From a virus: a stretch of DNA of 64,000 nucleotides. The stretch lies in the IMG/VR virus record IMGVR_UViG_3300033146_005439, positions 1 through 64,000 of that record; one strand, written 5' to 3'. Positions 42,901-53,300 of this stretch are shown here, one piece after another. Position numbers and translations under genes: made by a program. The notes under the pieces are model-generated. The model worked only from the letters and a program-made list of their open reading frames with translations. It was not told the DNA's origin and did no database searches. How positions within the stretch are numbered: position 1 is the stretch's first letter; the number at the start of each line of letters is the position of its first letter.

Positions 42901-43116
42901 TAAATTATTAGCATAAAGTTGTAAGCTATCTAACTTGATTTTATATCCTAAATCTACTTCTAAACAAAGTATGTCAGAATTTTGCAAAATTACACCAGAA
43001 TAAGTAGTAATATTATCTTTAAGTAGATTCAACTCATAAGAAGATAAAGCTACATTACCCACACCTGAAGAAACTGTATATAAATAACTATTATGTATTA
43101 AATTATATGTCACCAA
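39991..43116 (-). CDS. Large virion protein with discoidin- and propeller-like regions (1041 aa)
   Basis: The N-terminal region (LEVDLGYKIKLDSLQLYAN, then KYIRCVVSGISIEVFEFKI) resembles an F5/8-type (discoidin) sugar-binding domain. The middle is a long series of propeller-like blades (KELFKYDILTDTFSLY, CLYEYDVITNNCVEIQSF, TRIYEYDYITGLLYVV). The start is non-ATG: TTG at 43116 or GTG at 43113, after GAGG. Expected in the tail-fibre or baseplate region. Identity is inferred from fold-like pattern only. Confidence 0.55.
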   Translation of the reverse strand: MVTYNLIHNSYLYTVSSGVGNVALSSYELNLLKDNITTYSGVILQNSDILCLEVDLGYKIKLDSLQLYANNLNNKNDIYFYYKEDDNYNFKKVVTNVSAQAYYATLPEPSIAKYIRCVVSGISIEVFEFKILNNDYCISFGQDGSSYYEYLDDTPIGYEGKSEPVYIYNNCKPDSVDAYVCIDPDPTTKGDYIQLALNKEGPYKGIDAGTIISNVYNNWYSGTFLNTEVVSSTNYLSIASLDTPWQYKYKQPQLSTVDLGFIYNTQTMSLDKDNLVCYILAHKYPGNLKELFKYDILTDTFSLYMDMQPYLSNSYVALYYHSGNACVYVIDYDQVYKHDLNGLPNNITAYTINISSGYISATYKDDNTFIILVSINSTNMCLYEYDVITNNCVEIQSFSLINEQHSFRFCDYNTSTQKLTITAKARGISYGATRIYEYDYITGLLYVVLETDVLLGEEYLKINLLDDTYYIYVLEDNKWWKCYVVNQITKVIEGSFLLNISLFKDINDEAIYNTIIYAQSIIYKSSDGLLNILQEQVYDVASNSNKGNLVLASYFNTSILSQGVYITKVIDFEEANKASYVKVVADLELGKNNISVDENLYVSTIEIKQSNEPPFLFSDIAWCVSSNDLFPVGAKLYDIHTDTYKDLGDLSSSLQKIVGISENRCNCNRIFIKQRATSFNIELEDISGKSLHAANFTANDVEEPYEYIKVLFTLSDNIVFLLPNLLLAIYSSDLSSKHVLYLNYLTDFCVHYMSDYIFYTCTSQSNLTIIGLDTSLIFNISLQSPSLLCSAEENSCWVVSTTASNSVFVSKYRVNLDEPLISILMPSKVISLTEDKVGGFFVALSFNNGEIRHYSAKGTLIYTKSFLNNVTYLQANTYYCIVYNKHNHSITYINNYTRNIDKILYYSDFIPSNTFTYEPAYPIIFSHDFNVSKREYALLGTILPRKEDPFWNTSVDNWSIVPKDNYFLKRLRFLQIKLTLISKNFGEDSSVPYIKSIGVVPSLKVSDIRINDSKAIYVRSKIPAQAVFDYFDSKLRVWWDI

Positions 43117-43124
43117 AATTTACC

Positions 43125-46100
43125 TCACTCGGAAATTAACCATTCTATTAATAATGCTGCTGTATAGTCTAAATATAAAAAATCTCTACTTTTATCTACA
43201 CTAATATAAACAGACACCACACCACTTACGGGTACTTGTGTATAAATAAGAGGTAAAGTGCCCGTAGATAAATTATGAACTACTTGTTTATTAGGCTCTC
43301 TAATATCTATATAATAATTAGCTTCTTTATAAACCTCTAAAGCATTAGCTAAACTAGATTTACTATAATTATAAATTTTTAAATCCGCAAAAAAAAGATT
43401 GGTAAATAAAGAACCTTCAGAAAAAGCTTGTCTAAGACCGCCACCTAATTTAAAATAAATATTTGTATCTTGTGAAAACTTAAAATAACTTTTAGCACTT
43501 AAAGCCCTTTTACCATCTAAACATAATTCAAAATTATCACCCGAATTATTTACACCTGCAGAAGACATATCCCAAGTAAAAGAAACTGCTACATCTTCTC
43601 CTATATTAAAAAATTTATTAACAGGAGCTCTTTCCAAGTAACATAAATTAGCTTCTTTTAATAAGCCATACTCAAAAGCAAACCAATTGCCCCTTTTTAA
43701 AATTAAAGATATATATTCATTATTATTATTAGATAATGTAAAAAAAACAACTGTCTGTGGGTTTCTAAAAATATCTGAACCATGAGATGTTGTACCTAAT
43801 TTAACTATAAAATCTATTGTACCTCTACTAAAAGAAAGCTTAGTTAAAGGTATAGATAAATATTCATCTTCAAATAAATATAAAGATTTAAAATTATAAA
43901 TATAATTATCACATGTATTTCTTTCTATTCTAAAAGTATCTAACCATAAAGTAACAATGGAACTATCTTTAAAGTAAGGTTGTATTTTTATAGTATTTAA
44001 TTTAAAAGCTTTTCTTAAATCTAAATCTGCATTTAAATAAGTTCCTAAATTATAAGGAAATTTCTCTACCGCTTCAAAAAAACTTAACCTTACAGAATTC
44101 CAACCCGCTTTTAAATCTTTAGGTGTTATCCTAAACTTATACCAAAAAACTGTTTTATCTTCTGTTAAACCTTCTAAATATATATAAAATTTATCTGTAT
44201 TTAAACCTTCAGGCCCTGAAATTTTTAAGTCAAAACATAAAAAATCAAAAATAGAAAAATTTAAATCTACACCTAAAGAATCTCCAGGATTATATAATAC
44301 TTCTTCAAATAAAATATTAGGTCCTAATTTAATAACTAAAGATCTTGAACCTTTTAATACATTTAAACTATCATTAGTTAATATAGTAGTACTATATAAA
44401 GTTTTCCACCACCACCAATATTCAGTAATATTAAAAGTACCTAAACTAAATAAATATAACTTACATAAGGCTCGATCTTTTTTAAAAGAACTATCATTAT
44501 TAAAAGATTGACATTCTGCTGTATTAGCTGTTAAAGCTACCCAATAAGATTGTATTATATAAGAATATAAAAATAAATTTTGAATTCCCCAATCAGTATG
44601 ACTATCCGCATCTTCATTAATAATATAAATATTATATAAACCTGGTTCTTCTAAAACAAAATTACTTATTTGATCTGTCCAATTAGAACCAACCACTAAA
44701 ACATTAATAGTTTGTGAATATTTACCCTCAAAATATAAATATTGATTTTTATAAATATCTGTATTTAAAGCTTGCCATCTTACAATATATTTTCCAGAGT
44801 TTAAATACAAAGAATCTTCTATTTTATATTTTTTACATAAATATAAATCAATTAAAGGACCTTCAAACTTAAAATATAAAATGGAATCTTTCTTTTTATA
44901 AAAGGAAACTTTAGCCGGATCTTCATAAGAGTCCGCGCTATAGGCATAAAAGGCTTCTTCATTAAACCACTCAGCATAATTGACTAAACCTTCTAAACTA
45001 TGGGCACTTATTTGAAAAGAGTCTCTTAAATAATAACATATTACAGGATATTTATGACTATCTATAAATAAATTCGTATTCACTTCTCTATAAACTTTAA
45101 CTTCTTTTAATCCAGTCAAAAAACTTAAACTATTTAAATTAGTAGTAACATCAGTATAGTAAACTTCAATGTACTTAGCATCCAATACTTCAATTTTTAA
45201 ACGCCTCGCCGCAAAAAGTTCAAGTAATACTATATTATTATAAAAATTTCTTGTAGATAAATAAAAATTACTTAATACATTTGTAAAATCATCACCAAAA
45301 AGAGTTGTAGATACTAAAATATTTATTTTTAAAACACCTTCTAATAAAATATCTTTATATAAACCATTATAAATTTCTATACGTGATATATCATAAACAG
45401 CATCAAAAGTTAATATCAAAGAAGGCTGAACTAAACTTTCTTGCGGTTTTTCAAATATCCACCCAGCTAATACTGAAGGATCATAGTTTATGTTGTTATC
45501 AACTACATTATATACTGGAAAAGTATCAACATAATAACTAGTTTGTTCCGTAGAGCATCTATACGCAACATTAGTATCTAATAAATAATCAGTACTAAAT
45601 GTACCTAAATAATGCCAAGAAGTATTAAACTTACCTGTAGGAGTTAATCTATAACGTATGTCAGAGTATATACCTAATTTACTTATAGTAGTAGCTTTAG
45701 TACTTAAACACTCTATTTTTAAAAGTAACCATCTACAATCCAAATAAGTAGAAGAAAATATTACATTATTAATATCATCTATATCATCATTAGAATATTC
45801 TATAACATTACTATATTTATCTATAAAAAGTAGCTCACTTGAATCATCACCACAATAATAATTTCGTATTATATCTAAGCTATATCTTTGTTTTAAATCT
45901 AAAGCTATTAATAAAGTAGTACTATTTACAACTAAATGGGGTTGCTCAACTAAAAAATAATTAGAACCATCCATACTAGTGTATATTAAAAAAGAAGCAT
46001 CATCACTTAAAGCATCTATGAAAATAAATTTATTTGTAGGCGCTTTCTCTTTTAATTTAAAACCTACAAAAGTATCTTTATATAAAATAGCAGGCTTAAA

Positions 46101-49100
46101 CAAATATATATAGTCAATACTAAATAAATCAGCTTGAAAAACATCATAGTTAGTCTTAAAATTATTAAAAGATATTTTTGAAAAAACAGTATCAGGGTAA
46201 ACACCCTTATATAAAAGTATATTATTTATAGAAAAAATAAAAGTATCAGCAACTTTCACAAAAGTTATCAAATTATAAGTGTGTAAACAAAAATTAGAAA
46301 AATAATGTGTATAAAGAAAAGTGGTATCTTTATAAATTGTAACTTTTACTGTACAATCACTAGAACCTACAACACTATCTAAAAAAACTTTTATATGATC
46401 ACCATAATTAATTTCTAAATTATAAGAAATATCATATTGAGAAGACCTAAACCTATTATCACTAACACTATATTTTAAATAAAAATCAACGCCTAAATCA
46501 CCATAAATATTAAATAATTTATACATAGAAAAAAAAGGTTCAGGTTTATCTACGTATATCATTAAGTTAGCACAAGTCTTAAAGGTAACACAACTATCTT
46601 CTTCAGTAACCGTAGCACCTCCAATTAGATCAACTACCCATTCAGACAAAGAACTTCCTTCAAAATCATATTTATAAATATAATCACCTAAAATAAAATT
46701 AGTGTTTGAATTTAATCTTATTTCTTCTCTACCTATATGAGTACCCACAAAAATATAATCTATATCCACCAAAGTATCTTCGTATAATAAAGAAAAATTA
46801 CGTAAAAGATGTACTATATTTGGATCATCAGTTTTTATTAAAAAATAATTTGTAGAAACAGGTTCAAAAACACCTTCGATTTTTGTAGTATCACAATAAA
46901 ATTTTGTAGGTAATTCTAAAGGTACGTCATGTATTAATAAACCTTTAAATTCCCAATAAACAAAATCACAAGATATGTACAATAAACTAGAATCAACTAA
47001 ATTAACCAAACCATAAGTAGGCAAATTTATAGCTATCATACCTTGATTTTCTATAAAAAAAGTTGACTTTTTTACTAAATAAGGCTTTGGCCCATAAGCA
47101 GGCTCTAAAATAGAGTCTACAGAATTTAAAGAGCTATAAAAAATTAAATCAGAAGAATTTAACAACATTTTAGGTAAATTAATATTTAAATCAGCAGGCA
47201 CTTCATAAGGATTAGAAAAATCTAATTTTAATTCTTTACTTTTAAAATGTTTTTTAACATTATTTAAAGAAAGAGCACTTTTATCTGTAGTTACTTGCTG
47301 TTTTGTATTAAATAAAAATTCTTTTAAAGAAAAAGTATGAGCTGATTTAAATTTTAAATTAAAATGTTTATAATTATTAGTTACTGTTGCGGAAAGTCCT
47401 TTTGTATAAACAGCGGTATTAAGTGATTCCTGAGAATTATCATTATTAGTAGCTAAAACACTAGTAATTTCTACTAAAGAACTACTGTATAAACTTTTAG
47501 TATAAATCTCTATCTCAAATAATTTTGTACTATAATGTAAATCTGTAAAAAATCTAAAACCTTTACATTCTACAGGTGTAAATGTATATTCTAAAAAATT
47601 CCAATATAATAAATAACTACATAAATATATATCTTGAGCATGTTCTTCATAAGAAGGTAGTTTTTTAATAACAGGATTTCTCCATAAATAAATATCAACA
47701 TTAGGATCATCACCTTTAAAATAAGTAGTATCATTTACATTAATAGTTTCAAAAGTAGTATCTTTAATATAACTAAAACGTCTATCAGATAAAACAGAAC
47801 CATTAGTATAATTCAAATCATGCAAATAAGCTAAATAAAAATTTTTAAAATTATTAGATTCCTTAAAATATATAGCGATTTTATGTATAGGTAATTGTAT
47901 ATCTTTAGGAAAATATAAATCAAAGGCTATAGGATCTTCTTCATAATCAATTAACTTATCAGGACAAACATAAAATTCAGCTATATCTGGATAAGAGCCC
48001 CTCAACCATTCAGCATCACCATTAACATAAAAATAAGCATGTTTACCATAAGTTTCTAAGCCGTCGGTTGAGGTACCTAAACCTACATTAACATAATCTA
48101 TACCTAATAATCCTGAATCTAAGAATACTTGACCATCGGATAAAGCGTCTTTACCAAAATACATATTTTTATGCTCAACCCACTGTGTATATACTCCATC
48201 ACAAGTTGTCCACCTATGAAAGTGGGTTTCTTCAAATAAATCCACATCAAAACTTAAATCTTTACAAATAGCTACATTATATTCATAAAAAGAATCTTCT
48301 ATATTACCTACTACAAAAATATTGGAAATATCCAAAGGCTTATCAAAAAAAATATCTAAAGATAAATCAACTGCTTTATATTTTGAATGACCATAAAAGG
48401 CTAAACCAGATAAACCTGTAGAGTGTACCTCCGTAGGAATAACAGTATCTATTATTTCTCCTTCTGCATAAAAATAAGTAGCATCTATGGCTAAGTCACT
48501 ATTTAAACTAGCTAAAATTGTAACATTATATAAACCTATAACATCTCCTTTACACAGCATAAAATTACAATCTACTTTAATTAAATTTAAATTTTTAGAA
48601 TATAATTTATCTTCAGCTAAGTTAGGCGTTATCAATTTAGAATAAACCACCTTATAAGAACCATCATTTCTTGGCCTTAAAACTTTTAAAGCTGCACCTT
48701 CATAGGCATAACCTGAAAATCTAAATATATGCATACGACCATTAGCTGTGGCTACATGTGTTATATCTACTATAGTTCTACCAATACTATTAATATTATA
48801 AAGTTCAGTTAAATTCTTAAAAGTAGAAACATCAGATAAGGTAGTAAAAGTATTTACAAAGTCTGCTCTTCCTATTTCAACACTATAATTATCAGGTTTA
48901 TGCGTATAAGCGTCTCTAAAAGCATCATTATCGCGTAATTTATTTTTAGTATTAGTATCTAATAAAACGGTAGCCTTATACTCAAAACCATCAACTATAT
49001 CTAAACCTTGTTCACTTATACCAATAAAGTTAAAAGCACCGTCATAAAAACCTAATAATTCTGCACATTTGCTATATAATATAGTAACTACACTATCCTT

Positions 49101-49958
49101 ACCTAAAGTACCACTTATGATTTTAAAAGTAGAAGATTCTGTATAAATTACTTGAGAATAAGCATAACTACCCACACCTACTAAAGCCAAAGCATTTTCT
49201 ATAAGTACTGCTAATTCTTTACCAGAAATATTTGATAAAGTGCCTAGTTCAATTTTTTCAATACCATAATTATCTATATTTATATATAAAAAATCAGAAT
49301 AATCTGTAATTAAATTAAAATAAGCATCCGTAGAAAAACCTTCTATATAACCTTCTTTACCTGCACCTAAACAATTTTTCGTATAATTAACATAATAAGA
49401 ACAATTTCTATTAGTACATAAAGAAACATCATTAGAATCAAAACTAATATGACTAATATAAAAAATATCATATAATTTAACATCTAAACCTATATAAAAT
49501 CTAATGTCCTTAATGTCATCTTGCCAAGTAATTTTTTCTCTCAAGTCTAACATATAATTATGCCAAGTATCTCTACTAGCATCTATATTAAATTCAAAAG
49601 AGCACTCTTCTGACCAAGTAGTATCTTGTATTCTTTGCCACATAAGTTTAGCTTTAGAAATACCAGGCACTGATCTTTCTATATTTTTATCTTCCCATTT
49701 TAATTTAACATTAAATATATAAAAATCAGCAGCTTTAAAAGGAACAACACCATCAGATCTACCTATATAACAAAAGGTATCTAAAGCAGTGCCAAATAAT
49801 ATAGAATCCCAAACACCATATAAGGCTATATTAGTGTAGATATCCCAACCTTCTACATCACCATTAATACCAAAAGTAGATTGTAATATAGAGTAGGTTT
49901 CAAAACGACAACCCACACTATTACACATATTACGTGACTGTTTTAAAAAATTATACAT
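43125..49958 (-). CDS. Giant virion adhesin with LamG-like C-terminus (2277 aa)
   Basis: The largest gene in the window. Near residues 205-315 it has a motif shared with the protein at 55745 (LYINIDNYGIEKIELG, later FKIISGTLGKDSVVTILY and ELLGF), resembling the IN motif of flagellar hook-associated proteins. Several discoidin- and lectin-like stretches follow. The last 250 residues have concanavalin-like (LamG) features: FSRGTIDFIVKLGTT, SLILKRGNWFAFEYG, VAVSFTWDMSS, NLFFADLKIYNYS. The start overlaps the next gene upstream by eight bases. Likely a baseplate or fibre protein that binds host surface glycans. Confidence 0.6.
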   Translation of the reverse strand: MYNFLKQSRNMCNSVGCRFETYSILQSTFGINGDVEGWDIYTNIALYGVWDSILFGTALDTFCYIGRSDGVVPFKAADFYIFNVKLKWEDKNIERSVPGISKAKLMWQRIQDTTWSEECSFEFNIDASRDTWHNYMLDLREKITWQDDIKDIRFYIGLDVKLYDIFYISHISFDSNDVSLCTNRNCSYYVNYTKNCLGAGKEGYIEGFSTDAYFNLITDYSDFLYINIDNYGIEKIELGTLSNISGKELAVLIENALALVGVGSYAYSQVIYTESSTFKIISGTLGKDSVVTILYSKCAELLGFYDGAFNFIGISEQGLDIVDGFEYKATVLLDTNTKNKLRDNDAFRDAYTHKPDNYSVEIGRADFVNTFTTLSDVSTFKNLTELYNINSIGRTIVDITHVATANGRMHIFRFSGYAYEGAALKVLRPRNDGSYKVVYSKLITPNLAEDKLYSKNLNLIKVDCNFMLCKGDVIGLYNVTILASLNSDLAIDATYFYAEGEIIDTVIPTEVHSTGLSGLAFYGHSKYKAVDLSLDIFFDKPLDISNIFVVGNIEDSFYEYNVAICKDLSFDVDLFEETHFHRWTTCDGVYTQWVEHKNMYFGKDALSDGQVFLDSGLLGIDYVNVGLGTSTDGLETYGKHAYFYVNGDAEWLRGSYPDIAEFYVCPDKLIDYEEDPIAFDLYFPKDIQLPIHKIAIYFKESNNFKNFYLAYLHDLNYTNGSVLSDRRFSYIKDTTFETINVNDTTYFKGDDPNVDIYLWRNPVIKKLPSYEEHAQDIYLCSYLLYWNFLEYTFTPVECKGFRFFTDLHYSTKLFEIEIYTKSLYSSSLVEITSVLATNNDNSQESLNTAVYTKGLSATVTNNYKHFNLKFKSAHTFSLKEFLFNTKQQVTTDKSALSLNNVKKHFKSKELKLDFSNPYEVPADLNINLPKMLLNSSDLIFYSSLNSVDSILEPAYGPKPYLVKKSTFFIENQGMIAINLPTYGLVNLVDSSLLYISCDFVYWEFKGLLIHDVPLELPTKFYCDTTKIEGVFEPVSTNYFLIKTDDPNIVHLLRNFSLLYEDTLVDIDYIFVGTHIGREEIRLNSNTNFILGDYIYKYDFEGSSLSEWVVDLIGGATVTEEDSCVTFKTCANLMIYVDKPEPFFSMYKLFNIYGDLGVDFYLKYSVSDNRFRSSQYDISYNLEINYGDHIKVFLDSVVGSSDCTVKVTIYKDTTFLYTHYFSNFCLHTYNLITFVKVADTFIFSINNILLYKGVYPDTVFSKISFNNFKTNYDVFQADLFSIDYIYLFKPAILYKDTFVGFKLKEKAPTNKFIFIDALSDDASFLIYTSMDGSNYFLVEQPHLVVNSTTLLIALDLKQRYSLDIIRNYYCGDDSSELLFIDKYSNVIEYSNDDIDDINNVIFSSTYLDCRWLLLKIECLSTKATTISKLGIYSDIRYRLTPTGKFNTSWHYLGTFSTDYLLDTNVAYRCSTEQTSYYVDTFPVYNVVDNNINYDPSVLAGWIFEKPQESLVQPSLILTFDAVYDISRIEIYNGLYKDILLEGVLKINILVSTTLFGDDFTNVLSNFYLSTRNFYNNIVLLELFAARRLKIEVLDAKYIEVYYTDVTTNLNSLSFLTGLKEVKVYREVNTNLFIDSHKYPVICYYLRDSFQISAHSLEGLVNYAEWFNEEAFYAYSADSYEDPAKVSFYKKKDSILYFKFEGPLIDLYLCKKYKIEDSLYLNSGKYIVRWQALNTDIYKNQYLYFEGKYSQTINVLVVGSNWTDQISNFVLEEPGLYNIYIINEDADSHTDWGIQNLFLYSYIIQSYWVALTANTAECQSFNNDSSFKKDRALCKLYLFSLGTFNITEYWWWWKTLYSTTILTNDSLNVLKGSRSLVIKLGPNILFEEVLYNPGDSLGVDLNFSIFDFLCFDLKISGPEGLNTDKFYIYLEGLTEDKTVFWYKFRITPKDLKAGWNSVRLSFFEAVEKFPYNLGTYLNADLDLRKAFKLNTIKIQPYFKDSSIVTLWLDTFRIERNTCDNYIYNFKSLYLFEDEYLSIPLTKLSFSRGTIDFIVKLGTTSHGSDIFRNPQTVVFFTLSNNNNEYISLILKRGNWFAFEYGLLKEANLCYLERAPVNKFFNIGEDVAVSFTWDMSSAGVNNSGDNFELCLDGKRALSAKSYFKFSQDTNIYFKLGGGLRQAFSEGSLFTNLFFADLKIYNYSKSSLANALEVYKEANYYIDIREPNKQVVHNLSTGTLPLIYTQVPVSGVVSVYISVDKSRDFLYLDYTAALLIEWLISE

Positions 49959-50361
49959 GCTTTTTTCTTAGTCTACATTTATCTTTCAAATCTTTATAAC
50001 AATTACCCTCATTATCTACACCAGAACATACACCACAATAAAATAAATCTGTATCAGCATTAATTTTTATAAATTGCTTATTATATTTTACAAAAAAAGC
50101 CTTCTTTTTATAATATAAAGCTTGTTCTAATAAGTATAATCTTACCTTATATTCAATGTCTTTTAAGGTATACTCCACAGATTTACCGCAAGCATCACAT
50201 TTATAGTATAAAGTATCTAAATCAACATCCTCTACTTTTAACTTTAATAATTCTTCTTCAGAATAATCTTTTTCTAATTTAAATACATAAGAATATCTAG
50301 TAGTATCTATATCTAAATCCATAAAACTACCACAATCACAAGGTATCGGTATAAAATTCAT
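49951..50361 (-). CDS. Zinc-binding protein inside the structural block (136 aa)
   Basis: CDCG near residue 8, CDACG near 55 and CGVC near 108, plus CYKDLKDKC, could bind one or two zinc ions. The region between is alpha-helical and charged. It lies between two giant virion genes and overlaps both, so it may be an assembly factor or a small structural component. Family not recognised. Confidence 0.6.
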   Translation of the reverse strand: MNFIPIPCDCGSFMDLDIDTTRYSYVFKLEKDYSEEELLKLKVEDVDLDTLYYKCDACGKSVEYTLKDIEYKVRLYLLEQALYYKKKAFFVKYNKQFIKINADTDLFYCGVCSGVDNEGNCYKDLKDKCRLRKKHV

Positions 50362-53300
50362 TCCTCATCTTCCTCTTCTGTAGGTTGTTCTTCTTCATAC
50401 TTATTATGCGCTATATAATAATGATCAGCACCAAAATAATCAGGATCTTTTACTATATATTGATTTTTAAATATATTGTAGTAACGCGTTAAAATACCAG
50501 CTGTATTATAAAATTCTCCAGATTGATTTGCTCTAACATATCTATATTCTATAGTACCTTCACCACAAACTATAGTTTCGTAAGGAGGAAAAACATACCA
50601 TTCCCATAAATGACCGCCTGGATAAAATAAAGATTTAGCTTCCACAGGTATAAGAGTACCTGTATCATTATTTCTTAATGTAAAAGACCATTCAGGCACT
50701 CGAGTAACACCTACTCTTTTAAAAAAATTACCTAAAACATCTTTAAGACAAGAATCATATACTATAATACCACTAATAAGTTGACTAGTTTTATCATAAA
50801 GCTCTTTTTGCTTATTTTCAAGTTCTAAATAATCTCCTTCAACTATAACAAACTCATCTTTAATTTCTGATAAACTACGACTATAAAACTTACTTATGGT
50901 TTTTAATTTATGTTTAGTAACTAAAGCTGCACCACTTATACCATAACGAGTGTCTACTTGTACAAGTGTACTTATTTCTTCTGGGTGTCTATGTAAAGTT
51001 CTATATATATCTGTCCCTTGAACAGGAAAATTTCCACAAGAACCTTTTGATACTTTAAATAAACGTTCATAAGTATTTAATTTAACATCTACATCCATAT
51101 AAATACTTTCTCTTAAAGAAAAACCTATTAAATGTATAAATTCTCCTAAATAATTACTTTTATTATTTTCTTCATAATAATTATTTAAATTCCTTATATA
51201 AATAGGATCTATACTTAAAACAAGTTTTACATAAGAAATGCCATATTTAGCTTCTTCAAAGGTCAATTTATGACGCAATTGAAAATCTTTAATCGTAAAA
51301 TCTAAAGTATCTTCGGAAAAAGTTTGCATTATATACTCTTTTTCTACATCTTGACCATTTATACCAAAATACAATCTTATATTAGGTATAGCAAACCACT
51401 TATCAAAACCCAAAGCATCCGTAAATTTACCGTAATTAAAACTTAAATTCAAATACTCTATTAATTTAGGTAGTTTAAAAGTAATCAATATAGTTAAAGA
51501 AGTTAATAAACTCGCTTGTTTATATAGTAGGTCTAAAGGTATAGAACCTGGTATATCTATTAAATTATCCATAGATGAAAACATAGATTCTGGGTCATCA
51601 GTTGGTAAATTTAAATTAACTAAATAATCATCAATAACAAATACTTGTTTAGGTATACCAGTGTCTAATAAGTCTCTCTTTATATGTATAGCTAGGCCTC
51701 TATTAAAAAAGTATTCTTTTTCTTCACCCATATTATTAAAGTAACCTATGGTACGTCTTTCTTTTCTAGCTAATTCCTCTAATTCTTCTGTGGAGTCTTT
51801 TGATTCTTTTTTTTCATATAAAACCCTACCTGCTTTATATTCAGCAATATTATTAGGCATAGACAATGTATATACACCATTTAACCAATCTATACCAGAA
51901 CATAACTTATAATAATGAATATCTTCTTCTATATTAGTAATATCAGAAAAAACAATACCATCTGGAACATCACTAGGATCTTCTACTATATTAAAATCAG
52001 AGTCATATAATAAAGCAGGCCCTTCATCTAAGTAAAAAGCATAATAATATAATTTTGTTTGCTCTTCCTCATTTTCTAAAACACCTATTCTAAAACTAAT
52101 AGTATGTAGCCCTTCAGTAGGTACGCGTCGTCCTTCCCTTAATCTATAGTCATAACCATATTCAGGATAATTAATATCTAAAAAAGGTAAATAATCATAA
52201 ATTAGTTCATCTAAAGTATCATTTAAAAAAGATTCTTCAAATAATTCTGTACGATCCTGCTCTATAATCACCTCTAAAGATTTCCACTCCTGTCTCCAAG
52301 CATGCATAATTGATTCATGTGGTAAAGCTGCATTAGGACTTGCAACATTTAAAGGTTTATAAGTTACATAACCATTTACTCTTTTTAAACCTTCTAAAGT
52401 TTTCTTATTATATTCTGGAACACTCTGTGGATAAGTTATACCAGCTATAGTATGATGATCATAAAAAACATCATTGTATCTTAATGACTCTTCTACAAAT
52501 ACCTCATCTAAATTATGGCTATCTACATTTGTACCTAATAAAATGCCTAATTGATTAATATAACTTGATATATTATCTTCATTAAAATATTTTTTATATT
52601 GATAATCTTCTGCCGCAAAATCTAAACTTGTTAAAGCATAATTTTGTGGAACAGGCATCCATTTATCTCCTAAAAATGAAAATATAGTATCACCAATAGT
52701 TTGATTATAGTAATAATTAAAATTACCTTCACTTCTAAAAGATATTAATTGGTCTCTATAAGTATCACCAAAAGGTGGCATATTTTCACTAGAACATTGT
52801 TGCATATTATATAAATTTTCACCTTCTAAATGCGTTACCATACGAGCAGTACCAGAAAACCAAGCATCACTAGTACGTGTACCATTTATAAAAGTATAAT
52901 CACAGGAACAATCATTAAAAGATAAATGTGTAAATAGTACTCTTCCTAAATTATCTTCAGGCCCTAACATGCGCATATCAAATCTATTATGTTCCCAATG
53001 ATCATAACATTTTTTAGGTACCTGTCCTGGCTCAGTTTCATCATCTTCATAATCTTCAGCTGTACATTCCCATAATTCCATAACACCTAAGTCACCACCA
53101 CCTTGTATGGCTAAACTAGTTTGCTCGTATTTAGCAAAATCTTTACAAGAAACATAAGGATACCACATCCAATAATCTATATGACAAGAAGGTGGCGGAT
53201 AATAAGTATGATCACCACAAGGAGGTGCACTACCTTGAATATCCGTTCTATAATATATTTTAGATGCTTGAACTACATTACAATAACCATTAGGTTTTAT